A stretch of DNA of 64,000 nucleotides, taken from NCBI RefSeq assembly GCF_007997295.1, contig NZ_VORY01000004.1, forward strand, positions 124,001 to 188,000, in the 5' to 3' direction. The notes below the pieces were generated by a model. That model was given only the letters and a program-made list of their open reading frames with translations, made no database searches and was not told the DNA's origin. The stretch is from Gillisia hiemivivida. Its GTDB lineage: Bacteria > Bacteroidota > Bacteroidia > Flavobacteriales > Flavobacteriaceae. Below, one piece after another: positions 55,676 to 64,000 of the stretch. Position 1 is the stretch's first letter; each line of letters begins with the position of its first letter. A program made the translations under genes and the position numbers.

Positions 55676-55774
55676 CAACAATCACACAAAAACTATCGCT
55701 GTACATGTAGGCATTTAGGTCCATTTTATTTGACAGTAGGTTGATTAGTTTTTAATTAAAAAAATAAAGTAGCA

Positions 55775-57175
55775 ATGAAACAATTTATTAAATTACTTGG
55801 TGTTTCCATACTAGGTGGTGTATTTACACTAGGCTCTTACAAACTGATCATTGATGAGGATGAATCTTTTTTTGAGCGATCTCCTATAGAACAAGAATCT
55901 TCATCGTTTATTCCAGTTTCCAATTCTAATAATATCTACGGAACAAATGCAGATTTTACTGAAGCTGCCGAAAAAACAGTTCACTCTGTAGTTCATGTAA
56001 AAAATGTTGCAGTTTTTGATAAGCCAAGTAGTGTTTGGGAATATTATTCTCGAGGCGGAAATACCGGCAAAGCTTTACAAGGAGCAGGATCTGGAGTCAT
56101 TATCTCGCCAGATGGGCATATAATTACCAATAACCACGTAATAGATGGTGCCGGAGAAATCGAAGTGACGTTAAACAACAATAAAACCTATGTTGCGAAA
56201 TTAATTGGAACAGACACCAAAGCAGATATTGCACTTATTAAAATTGATGCGACAGAGCTGGAATACATTCCTTTTGGAAATTCCAACAACGTTAAATTAG
56301 GTGAATGGGTTTTGGCAGTTGGGAATCCTTTTAATTTAACTTCTACTGTAACTGCGGGAATTGTAAGCGCAAAGGCAAGGGATTTAAATACTAATAATGC
56401 AAGTCCGCAATCATTTATCCAAACCGATGCTGCAATAAACCCTGGAAATAGTGGCGGTGCACTGGTAAATATAGCTGGTGAATTAATTGGAATTAATACC
56501 GCTATCACTTCACAAACCGGTAGTTATATTGGTTATGGTTTTGCAGTTCCTTCTAATAATGCTAGGAAAATTGTTGAGGATATTATGGAATATGGAAATG
56601 TGCAGCAAGGAATCTTAGGGATTAGAGGACAAGACGTAAATCAGTTCATTTCAAAACAATCAGATCTTTCAACATCGCAAGGTGTTATTGTAGAGGATGT
56701 AGATTCTGGTAGTGGAGCCGCAATAGCAGGCATAAAACAGGGAGATGTGATTCGACAAATAGATAATATTGAAATTAGAAAAATGTCTGACCTAACCGGA
56801 TATTTAGGATCTAAAAGACCCAAAGATGTGGTGAAGGTGAAAATATTAAGAGATGGAAGGGAAAAAGAGGTCGATGTAAAATTAGCTAAATACGAAACAT
56901 TTGCCATCACAGCAATAGGTTTGGAAGTTACAAATACTTCTAAAGCAGAACTTAAAGAATATAATACCTCAAATGGCGTAAAAATTTCCAGAGCATTGAA
57001 AAATGATAAACAATCTCAAGCTTTAATTGGAATAATCATCACAAAAATAAATAGTCAGAAAGTAAATAGTGTAGAGGATGTTAAAGGAATAATAAATTCG
57101 AACACTTCCGAAGAGCCTATCAGCATTACATTTGTGAATAAAGAAGGAAAAGAACAAACCTATATTTGGAGGTAA
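55775..57175 (+). CDS. DegP/HtrA-type serine protease
   Basis: 466 residues. N-terminal membrane or signal segment (FIKLLGVSILGGVFTLGSYK). The trypsin-like domain has the triad His121 (ITNNHVIDGA), Asp151 (ADIALIKID) and Ser226 (NPGNSGGAL). Two PDZ domains: GVIVEDVDSGSGAAIAGIKQ in the first and a more degenerate second (GVKISRALKNDKQSQALIGI). It handles misfolded periplasmic proteins. Divergent from dapF; a hairpin terminator follows. Confidence 0.94.
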   Translation: MKQFIKLLGVSILGGVFTLGSYKLIIDEDESFFERSPIEQESSSFIPVSNSNNIYGTNADFTEAAEKTVHSVVHVKNVAVFDKPSSVWEYYSRGGNTGKALQGAGSGVIISPDGHIITNNHVIDGAGEIEVTLNNNKTYVAKLIGTDTKADIALIKIDATELEYIPFGNSNNVKLGEWVLAVGNPFNLTSTVTAGIVSAKARDLNTNNASPQSFIQTDAAINPGNSGGALVNIAGELIGINTAITSQTGSYIGYGFAVPSNNARKIVEDIMEYGNVQQGILGIRGQDVNQFISKQSDLSTSQGVIVEDVDSGSGAAIAGIKQGDVIRQIDNIEIRKMSDLTGYLGSKRPKDVVKVKILRDGREKEVDVKLAKYETFAITAIGLEVTNTSKAELKEYNTSNGVKISRALKNDKQSQALIGIIITKINSQKVNSVEDVKGIINSNTSEEPISITFVNKEGKEQTYIWR

Positions 57176-57193
57176 AAAATCCCACTGAATAAA

Positions 57194-57230
57194 AATAACC
57201 TACTGGAATAATTTCAGCAGGTTATTTTTT
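57194..57230 (+). terminator. Intrinsic terminator after the HtrA gene
   Basis: AATAACCT, CTG...CAG, AGGTTATT stem followed by a T8 run, 18 bp after the stop. Confidence 0.8.
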
Positions 57231-57263
57231 TTAGAAATATTTCACGAAAACGTTTGAAATCTA

Positions 57264-57271
57264 TACTTTTG
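57264..57271 (+). promoter_or_regulatory. Bacteroidota -7 box for gap
   Basis: TACTTTTG, exact consensus, 36 nt before the ATG. Confidence 0.55.
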
Positions 57272-57307
57272 CACCGTTTTAAAAACACAATGTAACTCAA
57301 CAAAAAA

Positions 57308-58756
57308 ATGGGATTTAACGAAGTTTACGAAAAAGAACTTGCTTTTCAAGCAGACCGCAGACGTGCCTCTGTGGAGTTTATTAAAATAATAAGCGATCTA
57401 TGGTATGACAAATCCATAGAATTGGTTTTATTCAGAAATCAACTGATCAATAGAAATGTAAGTGACATTCTTAACCTACATGAATATGCAGGGGCTTTTG
57501 TAGAAAAGCCGATCTCAATTTTCGATTCTGTTGAAATTGCTCAGGCTATAAAAGACCTAGATCTTCCGCCAGCAAAATTAGATATTGGAAAACTTACTTA
57601 CGAGTATCACTTAGAAGATGTAGATTATAATAACGCAAAGGCTTTTATTGCCTCTAAATTAAAAGATGCCAAAGATTACCAGGACATCACTCCCAAAGAC
57701 GTGGTGCTTTATGGATTTGGTAGAATTGGTAGGTTAGTTGCTAGAGAATTAATGACCAGAACGGGAGTTGGTAGCCAACTAAGACTTCGAGCTATTGTAA
57801 CACGTGGTAAGGTAGATGCAACTATTTTAGAAAAAAGAGCTTCTCTTTTAAGAAATGATTCTATTCATGGAGATTTTTCAGGTACTGTTAACGTAGATGT
57901 AGAAAACTCTGCTTTAGTAATTAATGGGACTACTGTTCATATTATTTCAGCGAACAATCCAGAAGAAATAGATTATACAGAGTATGGAATTGACGATGCT
58001 CTTATTATAGACAATACAGGTGCATTTAGAGATAAAGAAGAATTATCCAGGCACTTAAGCTCTAAAGGAGCTAGTAAAGTGTTAATTACAGCACCAGCAA
58101 AAGGAATTCCAAATATTGTTCACGGTGTTAATCATACGGAACATGACCCAGATGAGGTCTCGATTTTCTCTGCTGCTTCTTGTACTACCAATGCGATCAC
58201 TCCGGTTTTAAAAGCTATTCAAGATTCCTTAGGTGTTGTTCATGGCCATTTAGAAACTATTCATGCATATACCAACGATCAAAACTTGGTAGACAATATG
58301 CATAGTAAATATAGAAGAGGTCGTGCCGCAGGATTAAATATGGTAATTACCGAAACTGGAGCTGGACAAGCAGTAGCAAAAGCATTGCCCGTTTTTGATG
58401 GAAAATTAACTTCTAATGCAATTAGAGTACCTGTTCCTAATGGATCTTTAGCAATTTTAAATCTTGAGGTGGAAGCTACCACTTCTGTAGAAGGCGTAAA
58501 TGCTATTCTTAAAAACTACGCTTTGGAAGGAGAGTTGGTAGAGCAAATAAAGTATTCTATAGATAATGAGTTGGTTTCTTCAGATATTGTTGGTTCCTCT
58601 GCTCCTGCAATTTATGATAGTAAAGCAACCATAGCAACTGCCGATGGGAAAAATATCGTACTATATATCTGGTATGATAATGAATATGGATATAGTCATC
58701 AAGTAATTAGATTAGCAAAATACATCGCTAAAGTAAGACGTTTTACTTATTACTAG
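57308..58756 (+). CDS. gap: Glyceraldehyde-3-phosphate dehydrogenase, long form
   Basis: 482 residues, about 145 longer than the usual 335. The Rossmann motif YGFGRIGRL (residues 135-143) starts only after a 130-residue N-terminal extension (KELAFQADRRRASVEFIKII, LHEYAGAFVEKPISIFDSVE). Catalytic Cys292 in SAASCTTNAITPVL, then HAYTNDQNLVDNMHSKYRRG, RVPVPNGSLAILNLE and WYDNEYGYSHQVIRL. The extension resembles the long Gap found in some Bacteroidota and Gammaproteobacteria; it may link to gluconeogenic use or partner binding. Own promoter and terminator. Confidence 0.94.
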   Translation: MGFNEVYEKELAFQADRRRASVEFIKIISDLWYDKSIELVLFRNQLINRNVSDILNLHEYAGAFVEKPISIFDSVEIAQAIKDLDLPPAKLDIGKLTYEYHLEDVDYNNAKAFIASKLKDAKDYQDITPKDVVLYGFGRIGRLVARELMTRTGVGSQLRLRAIVTRGKVDATILEKRASLLRNDSIHGDFSGTVNVDVENSALVINGTTVHIISANNPEEIDYTEYGIDDALIIDNTGAFRDKEELSRHLSSKGASKVLITAPAKGIPNIVHGVNHTEHDPDEVSIFSAASCTTNAITPVLKAIQDSLGVVHGHLETIHAYTNDQNLVDNMHSKYRRGRAAGLNMVITETGAGQAVAKALPVFDGKLTSNAIRVPVPNGSLAILNLEVEATTSVEGVNAILKNYALEGELVEQIKYSIDNELVSSDIVGSSAPAIYDSKATIATADGKNIVLYIWYDNEYGYSHQVIRLAKYIAKVRRFTYY

Positions 58757-58788
58757 TCTTCTTATCCTTCTAAGGAAATTAACTTATA

Positions 58789-58820
58789 TAAAAAGGTTCA
58801 GAAATTTCTGAACCTTTTTT
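58789..58820 (+). terminator. Intrinsic terminator after gap
   Basis: Perfect 15-bp palindrome AAAAAGGTTCAGAAA / TTTCTGAACCTTTTT, then a short T run. The rest of the gap up to 59037 is AT-rich and shows no feature. Confidence 0.85.
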
Positions 58821-59037
58821 ATTATATCTCACGTTAAATTATATTCAGCTCTCTAACTTTATTTTTGAATAAGTCGCGTTTTATAACATAATTAATTCTT
58901 TAAGAAACAAGGCCCTTAATAACTTCCTTGAAGATGTGATTATTAAACCACATCAACCTAACTTGCATAAATCAAGTTAAATGGCAATAAGTATTTTTTA
59001 GGAACGTTGATAGGAGTACCAAACAAAAAACAATAAA

Positions 59038-59622
59038 ATGAATAAACTATTATTATTAGGATTAGCGACCCTCTTTTTTACATTTTCGGCAACTGCCCAG
59101 GAAATAGAAGAAAGTGAAAATCCTGTGGAAGATGAATTTACAAGAATTATTGAAGGATCTAATGATTATCAGGGTTACAAAGTTGTAGACTACAACGATC
59201 TAGTGAAACTGAAACAGAACACCGCAAATTTTATCTCTAATTTAAATAATGAAATTGTCACTCAAAACAACACTATAGAGCAACAGCAAAAGGAGATAAC
59301 GCAATTAAAAAACAATCTTGAAAGCACTCAGGATAACTTAAAAGAAGTTACTGCAGAAAAAGATGCGATCACGTTTTTAGGAATGCCATTTAGCAAAGGA
59401 ACCTATATGGCACTTATGTGGGGAATTGTAGCGATCTTGATCTTATTTTTGCTTTTCTTTATATTCCAATTTAAGAAAGGTCATGCACAAACTACGGAAG
59501 CTAGAAATAATCTAATCGCAACCGACAAAGAGTTCGATGAATATAAAGCAAAAGCGCTTGTTAAAGAGCAACGATTAGGGAGATTATTGCAAGACGAAAG
59601 AAATAAAGCAAGTGACAGATAA
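59038..59622 (+). CDS. Signal-peptide, coiled-coil, single-TM protein of unknown function
   Basis: 194 residues. Signal peptide to about residue 20 (LLLLGLATLFFTFSATA), a coiled coil at about 55-110 (NLNNEIVTQNNTIEQQQKEI, TQLKNNLESTQDNLKEVTAE), one membrane helix at 122-145 (YMALMWGIVAILILFLLFFI) and a charged cytoplasmic tail (KAKALVKEQRLGRLLQDERN). It lacks any methyltransferase motif even though its neighbour is trmD; relatives may carry that misleading name. Probably an envelope protein; no partner known. Confidence 0.75.
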   Translation: MNKLLLLGLATLFFTFSATAQEIEESENPVEDEFTRIIEGSNDYQGYKVVDYNDLVKLKQNTANFISNLNNEIVTQNNTIEQQQKEITQLKNNLESTQDNLKEVTAEKDAITFLGMPFSKGTYMALMWGIVAILILFLLFFIFQFKKGHAQTTEARNNLIATDKEFDEYKAKALVKEQRLGRLLQDERNKASDR

Positions 59623-59689
59623 ATAAGATTTCTTCACAAGATTTAGCTTACACATATTTCGCATCTTTGCACTCTTAAAATAAACCAGC

Positions 59690-60370
59690 ATGCGCATAGA
59701 TATTATAACAGTTGTCCCTGACATTCTTACCAGTCCTTTTGAAGTTTCCATATTAAAGCGAGCTATAGAAAAAGGACTTGTAGAGATACACTTACACAAC
59801 CTTAGGGACTATGTAACTGATAATTATAAGCAGATAGACGACTACCAATTTGGTGGTGGCGCAGGAATGGTAATGATGATAGAGCCAATAGATAAATGTA
59901 TTACTGATTTAAAATCTCAAAGAGATTATGACGAAGTGATTTACATGACACCCGATGGAGATAAATTTGACCAGAGAACTGCAAATACACTTTCCTTAAA
60001 AGAAAATATTATAATTCTTTGCGGCCACTATAAAGGAGTAGATCAAAGAGTACGAGATCACTTTGTAACAAAGGAGATTTCTATCGGAGATTATGTACTA
60101 TCTGGAGGCGAATTAGCCGCTGCAGTAGTTTGCGATTCGATAATTAGATTGATTCCTGGAGTTTTAGGAAATGAAACTTCAGCACTTACAGATTCTTTTC
60201 AAGATGACCTGTTAGCGCCACCGGTCTATACGAGACCTGCAGATTATAAAGGATGGAAAGTACCAGAAATTTTAACCTCTGGAAATTTCCCTAAAATAGA
60301 ATCATGGAGAGAAGATCAATCCTATGAAAGAACAAAAAAATTACGCCCAGATTTATTAGGAGAGGAATAA
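59690..60370 (+). CDS. trmD: tRNA (guanine37-N1)-methyltransferase
   Basis: 226 residues. SPOUT knotted fold: [75 protein letters not shown], and the C-terminal [20 protein letters not shown]. Methylates G37 to keep reading frame. A CATCTTTG box-like sequence lies at 59662. It is followed by rplS, the usual neighbour, here with its own promoter. Confidence 0.96.
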   Translation: MRIDIITVVPDILTSPFEVSILKRAIEKGLVEIHLHNLRDYVTDNYKQIDDYQFGGGAGMVMMIEPIDKCITDLKSQRDYDEVIYMTPDGDKFDQRTANTLSLKENIIILCGHYKGVDQRVRDHFVTKEISIGDYVLSGGELAAAVVCDSIIRLIPGVLGNETSALTDSFQDDLLAPPVYTRPADYKGWKVPEILTSGNFPKIESWREDQSYERTKKLRPDLLGEE

Positions 60371-60405
60371 TTTGAGATTCTGCTTGTTTATAGTTTAAAA
60401 TTATC

Positions 60406-60413
60406 TAATTTTG
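60406..60413 (+). promoter_or_regulatory. Bacteroidota -7 box for rplS
   Basis: TAATTTTG, exact consensus, about 70 nt before the rplS ATG, leaving room for a leader RNA. Confidence 0.55.
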
Positions 60414-60418
60414 CACTC

Positions 60419-60483
60419 GTTTCTATATTAACCTCTGGCGAGATCCGTGAATGTTGGTTTAGACTTTATTAAAAATATTAATT
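60419..60483 (+). promoter_or_regulatory. Candidate L19 leader (autoregulatory 5' UTR)
   Basis: The 65-nt untranslated leader is unusually GC-balanced for this genome (CCTCTGGCGAGATCCGTGAA at its centre). A flavobacterial r-protein leader motif for L19 has been described in the literature as I recall it; this segment has the right place and size. I did not verify the fold. Confidence 0.45.
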
Positions 60484-60837
60484 ATGGAATCCCTAATTAA
60501 ATTCGTTCAAGACGAATTCGTTACTAAAAAAGAATTTCCTGAATATTCTGCAGGTGACACAATCACTGTATACTATGAAATTTCGGAAGGGGCTAAAACT
60601 CGTACCCAGTTTTTTAGAGGTGTTGTAATTCAAGTTAAAGGAACTGGTACTTCAAAAACTTTTACCATTAGAAAAATAAGTGGTACAGTTGGGGTAGAAC
60701 GTATATTTCCGGTTAACTTACCTGCATTGCAAAAAATTGAAGTTAATAAACGTGGTGCCGTTAGAAGAGCTCGTATTTATTACTTTAGAGGTCTTACAGG
60801 TAAAAAAGCCCGTATCAAGGAACAAAGAAGAAGATAA
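60484..60837 (+). CDS. rplS: 50S ribosomal protein L19
   Basis: 117 residues, complete. FPEYSAGDTITVYYEISEGA, KTRTQFFRGVVIQVKGTGTS, FTIRKISGTVGVERIFPVNL and the basic C-terminus AVRRARIYYFRGLTGKKARI are the family pattern. It lies at the 30S-50S interface. trmD is upstream; a strong terminator follows. Confidence 0.97.
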   Translation: MESLIKFVQDEFVTKKEFPEYSAGDTITVYYEISEGAKTRTQFFRGVVIQVKGTGTSKTFTIRKISGTVGVERIFPVNLPALQKIEVNKRGAVRRARIYYFRGLTGKKARIKEQRRR

Positions 60838-60859
60838 ATTATCTTTCTCTTGAGAAAAT

Positions 60860-60888
60860 AAAAAAGCCCCTTAATTGGGGCTTTTTTA
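60860..60888 (+). terminator. Intrinsic terminator after rplS
   Basis: AAAAAGCCCC / GGGGCTTTTTT stem with a TTAATT loop and T tail, 23 bp after the stop. Confidence 0.9.
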
Positions 60889-61099
60889 TTGATTTATTTT
60901 AATCAAATCAGCTAAAGTAAATCATTAAATTAATTAACAAAAGTTGACAAGCACCCATCATAACCTATTGAAAACTAAATAGTTAAAATTCTTGATTTTA
61001 CTGAAAATTGATTGTAAATTTATATGTGCCTTAAAAATAAAGAGGATGACAAGAGGATTTCTCTATTTTAAATAAGGTGCTGTAAAGTTATTTCTTTAC

Positions 61100-61335
61100 A
61101 CAGGTCCTTATCTTGTATATAACGTATATTTTGCCAAGCAAAAGCAGTTTGAAAGATTTGACCGTTTTTGATATAATTTAATCGCGTTTGTGAGCAAATT
61201 ATGTCATTTGCAGTAACGCACGAAGTAAGTTGTATTAATTGACTTATGAATGATCTTTAATGATTCAGCGGTAAAGCGTTACTTCATTTGAAGCCATTTC
61301 AATATACAAGGTATGTTGAAATGGCTTTTTTATTA
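61100..61335 (+). ncRNA. Possible orphan structured RNA ending in a terminator
   Basis: No ORF here, yet a hairpin GCGTT...AACGC enclosing GCAAAT...ATTTGC lies at 61184-61219 and a terminator at 61291-61331. The rplS transcript already ends at 60888, so a second terminator needs another transcript. Boundaries are approximate; no exact promoter box was found. No known RNA class recognised. Confidence 0.35.
61291..61331 (+). terminator. Terminator without an upstream coding gene
   Basis: AAGCCATTTCAA pairs perfectly with TTGAAATGGCTT (12 bp, 13-nt loop) followed by T6. No coding gene lies within 400 bp upstream on the same strand. Confidence 0.75.
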
Positions 61336-61399
61336 TTAAATTTTCCCTAAAACCGAGGTTTTAGCCCTTCCCTACCTATGATAAAAATTCTAAAATACG

Positions 61400-61407
61400 T
61401 ATCTTCG
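61400..61407 (+). promoter_or_regulatory. Promoter box variant for icd
   Basis: TATCTTCG, one base from TAnnTTTG, 119 nt before the icd ATG, implying a long leader of about 110 nt. Confidence 0.35.
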
Positions 61408-61454
61408 CGAGACTTAGGATTTTACATCCTACATTTTTAAAAATCCATAAATAA

Positions 61455-63749
<2,295 letters not shown>

Positions 63750-63750
63750 A

Positions 63751-63875
63751 AATTCAATTTTAATCCCTCATTGAGGGTTTAATTCCCCGAGGTCTGCCCG
63801 ATACGTTCAGGCGGGTTTGCCTCGAATTTATAAAAGTATTTTTCAAATCGTACCTCGTGGGCTTGCCCCGAGGTA
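63751..63875 (+). repeat. Gene-end repeat, class B, downstream of icd
   Basis: Head ATTTTAATCCCTCATTGAGG (palindrome CCCTCATTGAGGG at 63765-63777), middle CTGCCCGATACGTTCAGGCG, tail CCTCGTGGGCTTGCCCCGAG. The longest copy, matching the one after dapA in order and sense. Confidence 0.75.
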
Positions 63876-63887
63876 TGATTTACTTAG

Positions 63888-63918
63888 AAAGCCCTGTTGA
63901 AATACATTAGGGCTTTTT
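63888..63918 (+). terminator. Intrinsic terminator downstream of icd
   Basis: AAAGCCCT / AGGGCTTT stem with a T-rich tail. Beyond it to the window end I see nothing. Confidence 0.7.
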
Positions 63919-64000
63919 TTATTCATTAAAGATCTTCGCTAAACATTATAGAATTGTTTCATAAGAACGCCATTGTTTTTATGTGCATTAAACTACAAAT

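Noticed and set aside
59038-59622. Methyltransferase, because of the trmD neighbour
   Set aside because: Sequence shows a signal peptide, coiled coil and one membrane helix, and no SAM-binding motif.

Overview
The window reads as chromosomal DNA from a marine-type member of the Flavobacteriaceae (Bacteroidota). Support: low GC; TAnnTTTG promoter boxes instead of E. coli-type -10 boxes; almost no Shine-Dalgarno sequences; an Oar-like TonB-dependent receptor; a type IX secretion (T9SS) C-terminal sorting domain; and Bacteroidota-specific families (DUF6503, DUF5686, DUF4835/PorD, RprX/RprY, the long GAPDH, monomeric isocitrate dehydrogenase). The genus cannot be fixed from the sequence alone; the Gramella/Salegentibacter/Zunongwangia group would fit.

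Layout. 0-6.5 kb is the most accessory part: an Oar-like receptor running off the left edge, an orphan lipoprotein, an intact IS3-family element inserted in a decayed DUF1801 gene, a small ABM-domain monooxygenase and a two-gene ABC cassette. 6.5-18.7 kb is mostly core: a DUF6503 lipoprotein, smpB, a DUF5686 outer-membrane protein, pcm, then a long + strand run (Gfo/Idh oxidoreductase, 3-hydroxyacyl-CoA dehydrogenase, DUF1015, YggS-type PLP protein, DEDDh/GIY-YIG nuclease, K+ channel, miaA). 18.7-19.6 kb is a dense array of palindromic repeats between convergent genes. 19.6-37.5 kb is on the minus strand: a 1473-residue T9SS cargo protein, rprXY, coaE, a YbbR protein, a glycosyltransferase, fabI, recN, porD-like, coaBC, rpoZ-like, bamD, dapA and a membrane protein. 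37.7-39.4 kb holds a split 5'-nucleotidase pair. 39.5-44.5 kb (minus) has ligA, a VOC protein, a LOG protein, prmC and a GNAT protein. 44.6-51 kb (mostly plus) has ribD, a HAD phosphatase, an EamA transporter, a YigZ protein, dnaA, a low-molecular-weight phosphatase and an RsmI-like methyltransferase. 51-64 kb has a lysozyme-like protein, a lipoprotein, mltG/GNAT/dapF, an HtrA protease, gap, trmD, rplS and icd.

How it fits together. Envelope and T9SS functions recur: PorD-like, BamD, MltG, DapA/DapF, HtrA, several lipoproteins and a large secreted adhesin-like cargo. Information-processing genes (dnaA, ligA, recN, smpB, trmD, miaA, rplS, rpoZ, prmC) make up much of the rest. Coenzyme A synthesis is represented by coaBC and coaE.

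I found no convincing new multi-gene defence or biosynthetic system. The least explained material is intergenic: three classes of dispersed palindromic repeats (one sitting directly on gene 3' ends, even supplying the ligA stop codon), a six-hairpin array, two short elements with terminal inverted repeats, a possible orphan structured RNA upstream of icd, and promoters placed so close to start codons that the mRNAs should be leaderless. No tRNA, rRNA or CRISPR array was seen.
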